Position numbers and translations under genes: made by a program
Assembly (NCBI RefSeq): GCF_002104995.1
Contig: NW_024468258.1
Span: 558,001-622,000 of the forward strand
Origin: Linderina pennispora
Taxonomy: Eukaryota > Kickxellomycota > Kickxellomycetes > Kickxellales > Kickxellaceae
Length of the DNA stretch: 64,000 nt
Direction: 5' to 3'
Shown: positions 1 through 11,600 of the stretch, one piece after another
How positions within the stretch are numbered: position 1 is the stretch's first letter
Layout of the letters: the number at the start of each line of letters is the position of its first letter
Notes under the pieces: generated by a model
Told to the model about the DNA's origin: nothing
What the model saw: only the letters and a program-made list of their open reading frames with translations
Database searches by the model: none

Positions 1-735
1 GTGGCAGGTGACAATGCTTAGAATCTGGCCATCGTCGTAAAAGTTCAGCGTGTAGGCCACCAAGAAACGGCGACTGAGCATCCCGATCTGCCCGGTCAGT
101 TTATAAGCGCCTACCGCCTCTGCCTCGCTCAAGTCGCCGGTCTCAGATGTGTCAACTGCAGCACGCCACTGGTCGCCATCGTGGAACACAACGCAGTCGA
201 ACACCGGCCCGCAGTCACGATACTGCTTCCCAAGGGTATTCCAGCACATCCTTTTGCATGCTTTAGCTCCCTGGAATCGCCGCAGCCCTCAACACTATCC
301 AGCTTGGCCATCACATCGTTCGCCAGACGCATCAAATCACGCTCAAACATCGGTTTTCCGCACACGCATCAGGTCCGCCCGAACGTCGACAGGGGTGATA
401 TCGAACATGCGCTTCATCCCAATGCGCCAGTCGCCGGTCGGGTTCGACCATTCAGGGTTCAGCCTCAGCGTGCGGCCAGTGGTTCCCGGCAGAGTGCCAT
501 CAGAAGATTTCATGGGCTCGCTCATAACAACGTCACCAGCCCCAGAGCAGTCGATGTAGTCGACAACCTTGCGCTTCCCCTCACTGGTTACCTGCAGCCC
601 ATGTGCCAGCGGGTCGATGCCAGAGTCAACGACAGCTACTAGCGTGCCTCGTCCGTCGTATGTGGGATTCTTGGCTAGGAACGCTGAGACCTGGGTCTCA
701 TCCACAGGTACATGGGACGTCGGCGGATATTGCAT
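1..735 (-). CDS. TPP2: Tripeptidyl-peptidase II, N-terminal part (cut by window edge)
   Basis: This is the N-terminal part of the giant cytosolic serine exopeptidase that removes tripeptides from proteasome products. The start chosen is the ATG at 733-735 (MQYPPTSHVP). Residues 19-45 read FLAKNPTYDGRGTL followed by VVDSGIDP, the subtilisin catalytic-Asp motif (Asp at about residue 37). They continue into the TPP2 pattern YIDCSGAGDV ... WRIGMK ... FDITP. Toward the window start the frame shifts near 350 and near 245, each by one extra base. After those shifts the chain reads LGKQYRDCGPVFDCVVFHDG and DLSEAEAVGAYKLTGQIG, as expected for TPP2 before the catalytic His region. The His and Ser of the triad lie outside the window. 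I treat the shifts as sequencing insertions. Family identification is firm; completeness cannot be judged. Confidence 0.88.
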
Positions 736-1089
736 GGCGACTGGTAGATAGATTGGGCTGCTGGTAGTAGTGACCAAGGAGAGGCTTGAAAGTGCGTGGT
801 GGTTGTGCAATAAGGGGGTAAAAGAGGAGAGGCATTGGCAGTCCTGGCCGGTGCCGTCGACATGGCGGACCAACCTGCGCAATAGCGTTGCCTGCATGAC
901 CTCAGTAGAATTGGGCAATGGAGGGATCAGCAGTGGGACTCATTCACCTTCCGCCTTTGGCGCCTCTGGCCATCTGCATGATGCACGGGGTGTGTGAGTG
1001 CATACGTGTTTGCGTGGAGACACCAAGTGACAGCAGCGACGGACAATGTATTGGTTGTGTCTGGATGCAGGAGAAAAACGCAGATCTAA

Positions 1090-1760
1090 TTAGTTCTTTT
1101 GGCCTTGCATCTCCTTTCAGCGCCTCAGGGTCCAGCTGTGCCTGGAGGACGCGGCAGGATAAACACTGCGGCGAGCGAGGCACCGACCATCATCATGTAC
1201 GGGTTTGAGAACATGGAGATGAGGCTGAACCCTTGGCGCGGCGTGAAGAAATCGAACTTGTCGGCAGCAGCAATGCGCAGAGGGTACGCCAGAACCGGCG
1301 TGTCCTCGGACCACTCCGAGCCCACCTGCACATAGCGGGCAGCAATTGAGGCGCGGCCATCCTCCTTCAGCAAGATGCGCAGGTGAACCTTCGGGAACGC
1401 ATAGTCTGCGCTGTTGATCTCAAGCATCGAGTCACCAAGCTTGACGTTGTCCACTGCGAACGTGCCGTCGCTCTGGATGAATCCCGATGTTCTCCCCGCC
1501 GTTAACAACCACGCGCGCACTGGTTGCAAGCCCACTCACATCTAAGATGCCAGACAGATCGAAACCATTAGGCTGAGTCAAGTCAAGAAAGGAGCAAGGG
1601 GTTTGCGCTGTATCTCCCATGCTGAGGTGTCCACCGACTACTTACCAGCAAGAACGTCGTTGGCCAGCACTGTGCCGCGTACCCGATATGTCTTTTCACT
1701 GCCGAGCACGGCGGACAGCCAGCATGAGAACGCTACAGAAAGAAAAGTAAAAAATGGCAT
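1090..1760 (-). CDS. EMC7: ER membrane protein complex subunit 7 (EMC7/Sop4-like)
   Basis: A lumenal beta-sandwich plus one membrane segment, part of the EMC insertase that places weakly hydrophobic helices into the ER membrane. Exon 1 (1646-1760) starts at the ATG at 1760 and encodes a signal peptide (MPFFTFLSVAFSCWLSAVLG). A GTAAGT donor follows, then a 104-nt intron (1542-1645). Exon 2 carries GFIQSDGTFAVDNVKLGDSMLEI, the YPLRIAA region and the family's C-terminal helix after SMFSNPYMMMV, ending LDPEALKEMQGQKN. Exon 2 contains three single inserted bases (near 1495, 1150 and 1110). Removing them gives 564 nt, a 187-aa protein, matching the phase set by the intron. The gene lies head-to-tail with TPP2, about 350 bp upstream of that start. 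Confidence 0.82.
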
Positions 1761-2268
1761 AGAAAGCGTTGCCGATTAGTCGCAGATGCACATTCCTCTA
1801 CAGCCCGAGCCTCGTCTTTGTCGATGTATCCCAGTCACATAGGTGCGTCCCGTACCTCTGCACCAGCAGCACCAGCGAATTGAAGAAGCGCATTGTTCAA
1901 AAGAAAATATAGTGGAGAGAAATAGAGGGCACGCTGTTTTTTTGGAGACGAGAGCTGCGTGGCCAGCACCACCCACACGAGTTTAGGCGCAATCATCGCA
2001 AGCCAACCACCGGCATCAAGCGGCTGGCGCTGATTCAATCTGGCCACCAGGAAAAAAAACAGCAAACGCGTGGATGGCACCACCAAAAAGCGGTTCAGCC
2101 CCCAAGCGCCCGCACTTTTGCCGTGGTTCGCTCTTCTCTACTCTTCGCCTCCTCAGTAACCTCCATACCTTCTATTCCTTTTTGGGCACCGGAACAAGCA
2201 GCGCAGCTCTATAGCAGTCTGCTCTCTCAGTATCTCTTGTATTTGGCACAGACGCCGTGTAGAATGCA
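1761..2268. other. Divergent intergenic region, EMC7 / ATRIP-like
   Basis: About 500 bp separate the two divergent starts. The minus strand holds an 83-codon hydrophobic open frame (1835-2086), but it has no ATG, so I do not call it a gene. Pyrimidine-rich tracts occur just upstream of 2269. I see no clear TATA box or RNA gene here. Confidence 0.4.
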
Positions 2269-5048
2269 ATGGGCGACGACATGGCGGACGTTTCTGACAC
2301 GCAAGATAACACTCCCCTGTTGACCTCGTCCCGCAACATCGCGCTCATGCAATTTATCAGCGACGAGACAGAAAGAGACAGCAGCTCGCCCATCCACAGA
2401 GCCCCACGCACGCCAAGGTCTGGCAAGCAGCAGCCTGCTACACCGCGGAGAAGTGCGCAGCAGGAAGCAACAACCCCTCAGAAGCAACACACAACGCCAC
2501 ACCGACAACCGCAGCTTTGCAAACAAACATCACCGCACAGTGTCACTCCTGGATCGACGGGATTCAACCACACTAGGCAGGCTGTGCCGCACATCGCAAA
2601 CAGCGCTTCGAGAGTTTGACGACGACAACGACGGCATGGACGACGGCTGGGATGATCTGGATGATATTGTGCTGGACTCGCAGACTATGCGCCAGGTGGA
2701 GGAATCAGAGGAGCAGTTTTATGCGACGCAGCAGTTTGACATGCCTGGCCGCGAGTCGCTGTCGCAGGAATTTACCGACAGGGCGCCGCTCCAAAGCAGT
2801 CGGTACGGAAACGGCCCAGTGTCGGCTGACCTCGAGTCGCGGAATGCACGCATGGTACCTGCACACGCCGCCCGGTCAGCACCAACCACACCAACAACAG
2901 CGAATCCAAGGCGCTGCTGTGGCTACTGCTTTTTCGACCAATGCAGGGCTGCTGTCGTCGGCCGGAGCCAGGAAAGGTGCGCCTGGCTACGGCCAGCCGG
3001 GCAGTAGCACATCAAACACCCGCACATCCCCCACCTTTGTGGCCACTCAGCAGTCTCAGCAACCAGGATACCAACAGGAGTCCGATCTTGTATCGAGCAC
3101 ACAGCTGCCGCAGCATATGAAGAGCAAAGTCAACCTGTACTCGCGACTGGCACAGCACATCCCAGCGCACCCGAGTTTGCCGATTTCGAGTCAGCATCCA
3201 CCGCAGCCACGCCTGTCGACAGGGAATAATCACCAGAGACCGTGGCAGCGGCCGCCCCCGCTACGATCCAGTGCACATCACTCACAGCCGTCGGCTGTTG
3301 CAGCTGGTGACAGCCAGGCAGAGGATGGACCCAGAGATGGTGCGGATAATGGAGGATCTTGAGCGGCTGCGTGAAGAGAATCGTCGGAATACAAGCCGAA
3401 GCAGAGCAGCTGAAATCGCAGCTGTACACCAAAGAAGGCGAGGTCAAGATCGTACGCGAGAATCTGGCGCGGACAGAAGGTCGAAAACACGCATCTGCAG
3501 GAGCAGCTGGCAAACCAGATTGCAAATGTCAGCGCCGAGCAGGCCAAGACACGGAGAGATTTCGAAGGCGAAATCGAGCGGCTAAAGACAGAGATATTCT
3601 TCCAGCAGCAAGAGGCGCAGGCTGCAGCAATGACCAAAGACGCCGTCGGCAAAGTCATTGTCCACTACTCCGCCAGGGCAGCCAGCGGATCGAGCAGCAG
3701 CATATACCCGAGTGTCGAGGACTTCTCGTCGATGCCGCACGGTGGCCAGAAAGCAGGCGTCCTACCAGCAAGAATGGGCATCCTGCCGCCGGTACTGCCT
3801 GCTGCAGCCGAGTCGAGTGTAAAGGGAGACGCAGTCCACTGCAGTCGTTTCGGGATCCATGGCCAGCGTTCAAAAGCCAGCTAGCCAATTCGGCCCTGCT
3901 TGAGATTCTCAACAGCATCTCGGCATTGCCAAACGCTGGCCTTGGACAGATGATCAGCCTATCTATATGCCTATCGCAAGCGGTGCGCGATCTGACTGCT
4001 GAATCTGTCGCAGCATTCCATACATTGACATGCGATCTGCTGTGCGAGATGGAACAGGCGGAGAATTGCGCACAGCTTAGCTCCCTCTGCCAGCTCCTGC
4101 TGCGCTCTATTGATACCATGCACGAGTTCACAGCAGCGTGGCTGTTGGATACCGCGGTCATTGAGGCTGAAGATCATGAAGACTCTGACTCGCCGATGCA
4201 TGATGCTGCAGCAGCCATCGGCTGCCAGCGCATGAGCCCAGCTCTCGTCTACCATCGGCACTGCGCTGCATTCCCTTGTCCAGGACTCTGCCGCTCGAAA
4301 GCAGAATAGCCGCGGTGCTGCGATTGCCTCGCTATGCCAGCTGCAGGTCCGGCTGCTTTCCATTGCGCCTAAGCCGACACTTGACAACCCAACATGGCAA
4401 GGCTTCGATCTGTGCTCGATTGGACGGCTCTTGTCGCCGATATTTCCGATGGATGGACTGATCGGACTACTGGAGCTCGTGACGATGCTGATCCAGGTGT
4501 CCGACCTCACATGGAGCCACATCATGAAAAGCCTTGGCGACTTTGAAAAGTTCCTTGCTCGCTGTCATGAAACGACTACGTGCAGCGTTTAGTGCCGGCG
4601 AGAAGCGGGCTCTGGGCGGCCAGCGCAGTCTGCTTGTGTTGATTGCATCACTGGTGGTCACTCACACCGACACGGATACTGCTCGGATAGTGAACTCCAT
4701 GCCACGCTTTGTGCGCGCCCTGGTGCTAACATTCTTGGATGAGCATGAGTTGCTGGACCAGCGCATCTGGTGGAAATGTGGCATCGCCTAATGTAGTCTG
4801 CACGGCGCACTGAGGTGTTTTGCGAGCACGCCAAGTGTCTGCACGTTGTGCTTTCCGAGGTGGATGATGTGGTCGTGCTTCTGGACGGCGACAATTCGCC
4901 GACTTTCTTTGGTTTTGTGGCTGCATGTACGCGTATGACAATTGGCGAGAGTGTGTTTGAGGGCGTTGACGGGATCCAGGAACTTGCGGCGAATCTGTTG
5001 GCGCACGCTGTCACCGAAGGCCAAGAGCTGTCGATTCAGGCATTGTGA
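2269..5048 (+). CDS. ATRIP/Lcd1/Rad26-like DNA damage checkpoint protein (frameshifted)
   Basis: Probable partner of the ATR/Mec1 checkpoint kinase, which recruits it to RPA-coated single-stranded DNA. The start is the ATG at 2269 (MGDDMADVSDTQDN). The N-terminus is low-complexity with S/TP and S/TQ sites, then an acidic patch (FDDDNDGMDDGWDDLDDIVLDSQ). Near 3,280-3,640 is a coiled coil with the family-like stretch EAEQLKSQLYTKEGEVKIVRENLA, continued in another frame by QLANQIANVSAEQAKTRRDF. The C-terminal ~400 residues are helical (SALLEILNSISALPNAG ... LLSPIFPMDGLIGLLELVTML) and end EGQELSIQAL at 5048. The gene is split over at least eight frame changes. Those I measured were mostly +1, one was equivalent to two inserted bases. 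No intact reading frame exists in this sequence. Identification rests on architecture and the coiled-coil motif, so it is moderate. Confidence 0.55.
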
Positions 5049-5434
5049 ACTACGTTCCTGGCTTGTAGAATCGGGGTCTGCGTCTGATTTCATTATGCAT
5101 AGCCGTGCGTGCTGCTTAATATATACCATGCACTATGTGTTGTAGCAATATCTAAAACGATAGGGACCAAAGGGTTTCTGCATAGTGGTTGAAGCAATGA
5201 TAACGTGCGTGAAACGCTATATGTACCAACAATTCCGTACATGTGCATCAAGCCAATATTATATACCGGGATGCGAATGGGATGACAAGAGTGCTGCTGA
5301 TAGAGGAGCATCCTATACTGAGGATTATATCGTGATGCAAGTTTCTGTGCACAAGAGACAACTGGACACAACAGGGTAGCTAGCATTGTACTCAAAGGCT
5401 AATTAGAGAGACCGAAGACAAAACCAACCACTGT
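5049..5434. other. Convergent 3' intergenic region
   Basis: AT-richer spacer of 386 bp between the convergent ATRIP-like and aspartyl aminopeptidase genes. It presumably holds both 3' UTRs. The open frames on either strand are short and show no recognisable protein. No RNA gene or repeat seen. Confidence 0.5.
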
Positions 5435-7211
5435 TTAGTCGACGTTGACCTGGGCATCAAGAGCAGCAAACTCGCCAAAGAAGTGCTCAAACAGCTTCAC
5501 AGACATGCCAACGTCATCAGCACCGCAGACTTCACGGATGCTGTGCATGCTCAGTAGCGGGTTGCCAATATCCACCGTGCGCAGACCCAGCTGAGCGCTC
5601 AGCATCGGGCCAATCGTGGATCCGCACGGCGAGTCGTTGCGGACCAAGAACTCCTGCATTCGGGATATCATGGCGCCTTCGCAATCTCCTTCAGGATAGC
5701 CGAGGTCACGGCCTGTGGTCGCGTACCGCTGGTTGGCATTGTACTTGATCGACGGGCCCTTCTGCAGCATTGGGCGGTGGTTCGCCTCGTGCTTCTCGCT
5801 GTAGTTCGGATGCACCGCGTGCGTGACGTCAGACGAGATCATGAAGCTGTTGGCCATGCTCTGCTCGAAGGCGGTGGGTGAGCCGCCGGTCTGGATCCGC
5901 CGCAGCGCAGCCTCGATCAGCGCAGAGTTGGCGCCGTACGCTGAGGTCGAGCCGACCTCCTCGTTGTCGAACAGCGCAATCATCCGCACATGCGAGTCGT
6001 TGTCCAGCGCGTGCTCGCTGCTGAGGCTGTTGATCAGGCCCTCGACCGCGCAGTAGGACGAGTTCAGGTTGTCGAGGCGCGCAGAGTGGATGAACTCGTT
6101 GCAGATACCGCCGATGGCTGCCGGCTGCGTGTCGTAAAGGCACAGTTCAAAGTCGGTGATCTGGTCGACCTCAATGTCGAGTTCCTTGGCAAGGCGCTGC
6201 AGCAGGACCGGGATGGTGGTCAACCTTGGCGTCAGAGGACTCCTCCTGACCGTTCAGCGCCTTCGAGACAGTCGCCAGGACGGGCGTCAGATGCGTCTCC
6301 TTGTTGAACGTGAAGGTATCGTTGGCCGACCGATCCATGTGGATGGCGAGCGACGGGATGCGCAGAATCGGATCGGCGACTGACACCAGACGGTTTGCGT
6401 ATCCGCCGTTGTTGTCACGGACCATGACACGGCCCTGCAATGCTCAGATCGCGGTCAAACCAGGTGTGCCTAATAAGGAGAGAAGTCAGCTACATGCTGC
6501 CATTGCTGTCTCCATATATCGCTATGCAAATCCGTCCATTATCGTCCAGATGCATTGCAGCCGAGTCTTGCCATTGGGTACCTAGCTCGACTCTGCTGTT
6601 GCTACAATGGACTAGAACTATTGCGATTTGACTTACCAGAGGCCGCCACCGTAGATCTGCACGCCGACCTGGAGATAGCCATTGCTGGTCTTCTTCGACA
6701 CGGGCTTCAGCTACAGAGCACAAGGGATTAGAATGCATGATGGCATTGTATCATTCTGCGGAGCGTGACCCGACAGCTGAGCACCATCTCTAGACTGGAG
6801 GCACACATGGCTGTGAGAAAGGAAAAGGCTTACCTTAAAGCAAGGGCTGTCGGTGTGGGCAGCGACGACCGAGACGCCGTTGCCGGGAGTCTAAAAAGAA
6901 AGCAGGCAGAGGGTTAGCAGTACTGAATGGCACTGGGGACGGAATGCGCAGAAGTGCTGGCACAAATTACTTACAAACTTGCCGCCGACGGCAAAAGCAA
7001 CGATCGAGGAGCCGTTGCGCGTAAAGAAGTACTTGCCGTTGGGCTTGATGGCGCCGTCCCAGCTCTGCTTCTCCTTGAGCTCCGTGAACTGGGCACCCTT
7101 GAGCCAGGTGCGGCACACGTCGACGGCATGGAAGGGACTGGGCGACTTGTTGACAAAGTCCACGAGCTGCTCGGCCTGGCGCTGGAGGTAAGCCTTGGGA
7201 AGGTTCGACAT
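5435..7211 (-). CDS. Aspartyl aminopeptidase, M18 family (DNPEP/Ape4-like)
   Basis: Dinuclear-zinc aminopeptidase that removes N-terminal Asp/Glu; fungal members act in cytosol or vacuole. Four exons: 6975-7211, 6834-6890, 6637-6710 and 5435-6469, all with GTAAGT/GTAAGC-type donors and TAG acceptors. The ATG at 7211 gives MSNLPKAYLQRQAEQLVDFVNKSPSPFHAV, the normal family N-terminus. Exon 2 carries the metal-ligand motif AAHTDSP, and exon 3 GYLQVGVQIYGGGLW joins exon 4 HTWFDRDLS. Exon 4 has MIALFDNEEVGS (catalytic/metal Glu pair) and the late metal His in MHSIREVCG. Two inserted bases in exon 4 (near 6433 and 6218) break the frame. Removing them gives 1,401 nt, or 466 aa, the usual length for the family. 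Very secure identification. Confidence 0.93.
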
Positions 7212-8625
7212 GGTAGGATTCGGGAATGGATAGAGAAGCAAAAAAATGAGTGCGAAGTGAAGGAGAAAGGGGGCTGAGGCCTACTGTACGAGAAAAGGGG
7301 GTAGTGCGAGATTTGCGCGATGACGACGCACCACTGGCAGCTGATGCCTGGGAAAAATGGGGCTGGGACGTAGCAGACTGGCGGATTTCGGCCCACGCCG
7401 GCCCACTGGGTAAACACACAGGCCTGCTGCAGTCCTGGGGCTGTACAACTGCAACCTCATCAAGATAACAGCTGCGGGCCGGGACCGTATGCGTGCACGG
7501 ACACACCAGCATCTGCGTTGATTTTAGAAGCAAGCGCATGCCCCGGCCAGGATCGTGGGATGGACCGACAACACTAATTACCGGAGGGAATCACCACACT
7601 CAGATCCCGGACCGCCCACGGCTCTGCAAAAAGCCCTAACGGGCCCGTCCGAAGGGGCAGGGTGGCTCGGCTCTCAGCCTTGCTGAGGGTCTATTGCTTC
7701 GAGGCGCGATGCAGGTGGAAAATGAGGGTCATTTACAGGTATTAGCTCGCCTAATTAACGGGGATATATACGGATCTGGCTCTGCATGCGCCAGGACAAG
7801 GCCAATGTGGCTCACTAGCGGATCTCGCAACGCACTGCTTGCTGCTGTCGCTGCCGCTGCCCTCTTGTCGCAGTGGATGCTCTGGCATGCCTGAGCGAAA
7901 GGAGCCCGAAAATCCCACCTGATGTGTGTGAAGAATGCAACGAAAAATTGTTGATCTGCCAGGAGCCCAACCAGGAAGAGGCAGAAGATCCCCCGTCAGC
8001 GCTCAAACACGCTCCTTTGTAGCAGCGGCACAGGCGCGCCCGTAGAAAAATATTCTGGAGAATGGCGCAGAGGGGGCGAGGAAAACAGCAGTGCCGCGCT
8101 GGCATCCCAGCGGGCAAGAGTGGCACACGGGCCCTTTGCGCGCAGAGGAGAATGGCCGTGAACCCTAAAAGAAGTCGCTTGCTAAGGACAAAGCATCAAA
8201 GGCGGAGGTTCTTGGCCCCCTCTCTTCCCTTTCCCATTCGCATACACACCTGCGCGCTCCTGCCACCTCCTCTTTGACCCACCGCACCCCCCTTTATTTT
8301 GGACTCAACGACTGTTTTTCCTCACTTTTGTGCCGACAGCGAGGTACAAGCTTTTTTATCGCACTGGTCGACCCCCTTTTTCTGCTTCCTCAGTATTTTT
8401 GTGTACATACGCTACGTTTCACTTCTAATTCCATTCCATTCCATTTCATTTCACAAACCAACGCTCTTCTTTCGACCTGCCCATCCTGTGCGGTTGTATG
8501 CACACAGCCCCCGTTTGTCACGCACCCTCCTTTTCATTTGGACAAAGGCTCGATAGGCAACAATCGCCTCCCAGACTGCCAGTGCACACACTCTTCTCCA
8601 CGGCTCCACAGAACCATACCGATAA
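7212..8625. other. Long divergent intergenic region, M18 peptidase / kinase
   Basis: A 1.4 kb stretch without a supportable gene. Open frames are short and overlapping on both strands. The part next to the kinase (about 8,220-8,560) is rich in C and T, typical of a fungal promoter or 5' UTR. No tRNA, rRNA or mobile element was recognised. Confidence 0.5.
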
Positions 8626-11600
8626 ATGGGAAGGCTATCACTTTCGCTAAGCAGGCACAAGGAAAACGCCAACAACAGCAGTGGCAGCAGTCGGTCAAAG
8701 CACCTGAAAAGCTCGTTGCGCGGGCTACTCGGCAGATCCAGCAGCGACCGCACCAGCATTGATTTGGGTGAGCTGGCCGAAGAAGATGAGCCGTCGTCAG
8801 CAGCGTCCAAGCTCAGTACCGGTAACCTTGGGGTGCCGTCACCAGCAGCCATAGCCGAGGCAGACGAGTACGGGGTGTCGCAGATTCCGAGCCCGTCAGC
8901 GAGTCGGCCAACTACTGCAATCGGTCTAATCAGCAGCAACGGAATTAATGAAAATGCACAGGCTACTGCCGGCACTGCAGACAGCGGTCCAGCACAAAGC
9001 TCTTTGAAGCCCAACGATCAGCCCGTCGCTACAGCGGCACCGAAGGGATCGACCGACTCTCGCATCCGTCCTGACGCGGGCGCAAACATAGCGGCTGAAG
9101 AACAGCTGCAGCTGCAGCTGCAGCAACGGCAGAGGCATTTGTCTCAACAAACAGACAGCAGCACGTCGTTCAGTCCGCTGGCCAACGCATTTAGCAAATA
9201 CAAGACAGGCCGACCAAGCCCCAACCGCACCAGCCATATTTTCCACGATTCGGAACCCACTATGCTTGAGCGGTACTCGCTGAGCCCCGAAAACAACATC
9301 TCACTACGCACCGATGACGGCAAGCTGAGCTGGCGGCGACGTGGCTCGCTGCTGGGCTCAAAGCTGGCCAACCCAATTTTTGGTAGCGGCAGTAGTAGCA
9401 GCAGCGGCAGCAGTAGCAAGGCTGGCAATCGTCGTGCAATCATCCGCAAAGAATCGTCGCCCGCATTTACTATTGGCGGAGCAGGCAGCTCGAGCTTGCA
9501 GTACAGTAGCCACGGGTTCAAGCGGTCGGACTCGAGCGACGCTCTGAATCGGTCCGCGGTCTGGAAGAGCAGCAGCATCCGCAACAGTGGCGCGCGGGGA
9601 TCGATAGCCGGCAGCGTGATCGACGAGCAAGCAGTGTCGCAGCACACGGACGTGCTTCTGGTACGCGATAGATCGCAGCGGTCCTCGTCGGTGCCACACC
9701 TCAACCCGCTACCAAATGCAGCTCGCAGCCAGTCGTCAGTGCGCGTAAGCAGCGGGCTGGCCAGCAAATCGCCGCGGATGTCGGGGTACGGCACGCCGAC
9801 GAGCGCAAAGTTCAACCACAAGGGACTAACCCTCCGGCCAAAGCCGTCGCATGAATTCTTCCCGAAGCTAGCCTCGGGCATCATGCTCGATTCAGTCAGC
9901 CCGACAGCATCGGCCAGTTCGCCGGTCTCGCAGGCAATGGCCGACAGTATGCACAATGGCACACCGATGACGTTCCTGGTGTCAACGCGGCAACGATCCA
10001 ACACGGGCTCCAAGCACGAGATCCAGCCGGCCCCACATGTGCTGTCCAGGGTCAACACCACCAGTCGCGACTTTGCCGCCGGCCGCCGGCCATCAGCTAC
10101 GGCAGTCATGATCTACAATCCGGCGCTGTCGGGGTCGTCAAAGAACCTGCATGCAGGCGTCGACATGTCCGAGTTTGGTGTGTCGTCGGGCGCCAATACG
10201 CCTGATTCGACACGCACTGGTCTGAGCTTGACCATGTCGCCGTCGCCGACCACGTCCGAGACTCCGGCCCGCAGTCTGGCAGGCACCTCGGTGAGTGGGG
10301 CGTTTGAGCCGCTACGGGAGGAGTCCGAGGAGGAGCTTAGCGCAGCAGCCAGCAAGCGCCAGAGCCGGCTACACTCTGACTCGGCGCCGCCCGAGCACAC
10401 GACCAGCGCCAACATTGCAGCCGAGTCGCAGGCTGACGGGCCTGCAGACGATGACGGAGGAGCAGTGCATGAGACGCATCACATGGCAGTCGACTACGAT
10501 CCGCACACGGGCCGCAAAATGATCAACCAGTACATGATCATCCGCGAGCTGGGTCGCGGTACGCACGGCAAGGTGAAGCTGGCATTTGACACCGTGACCG
10601 GCGAGTACTATGCGATCAAGATCATCGACAAGGAGTCGCGCGACAAGCGACTGCGTCCCAACGCCGCCCGCGTGCAGCAGCGACCAGCGCCGTATGCAAC
10701 CGATGGCAAGCACAAGCGCAACCGCTCGTCGCATGGATACCTGCGCATCGACATTGACAAGATGGAGAAGGTGAAGCGCGAGATTGCAATTCTGAAAAAG
10801 TGCAACCACCCGAATGTTGTGCGGCTGCGCGAGGTCATTGACGATGCACATGCGCGCCGCATCTACCTTGTCATCGAGTACATGGATGGCGGCGAGATTG
10901 TGTGGCGGGACCCAGATAACCTGCCTGTCATGTCGCCCGACAAGGCCCGCTCGGTGTTCCGCGACTTGCTGCTGGGCGTCGAGTATCTGCACTACGTCGG
11001 TATTCTGCACCGCGACCTGAAGCCACAGAACCTGCTGTGCAACAAGCAGGGCAAGGTCAAGATCTCGGATTTTGGCGTGTCGTTTTTGAGCCGCCGCATG
11101 AGCAAAAACAATTTGAAGCAGGACAGCGCAAAGGGGGTGCCGAGCAAGCTTGAGACTGTTGCCGAACAGCCGCCATCCAGCTCGACCGTCCCGTCGGTGA
11201 CTGTCACCACCGCTGCAGACAAGGCACGCGACTCTGGATCGCGGGTCTACAACTCAGTTGGCAAGGCAGCCTCGCCGCTGCGTCCCCTCGGCGGCACCGC
11301 TGCGTTCCAAGGCATCATGCTGCACCGCTTCGCCTCCCAGCCGCAGATGAGCTCGTCGCTTGTCCTGCCTAGCGGCTCAGTCCTTCACCGCAAAGGGTCG
11401 GCTGCGTTCCGTGGCAAGGGCCTGATTTCCGATGGCGCCAGCAGCAGCGGCGCCAGCAGTATCAGTGGCAGTCTCCTGAGCCGCGAGCGCATGGCAGATG
11501 TGCGGAGTCGCCGTGGTCGCCAGCCGCGGCAGCAGCGGCCGTTCAGCCAGTCGATCCGGCACAAGTCGACCATGGGCATGACTGACGAGTTTGGCAATGC

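Noticed and set aside
1835-2086. 83-codon hydrophobic frame on the minus strand
   Set aside because: It opens with TTG and has no internal ATG near its start. No motif supports a protein, and no exon structure was found.
9144-10109. 321-codon minus-strand frame inside the kinase gene
   Set aside because: It is a shadow of the Ser-rich kinase N-terminus. Composition reflects the codon bias of the real frame.
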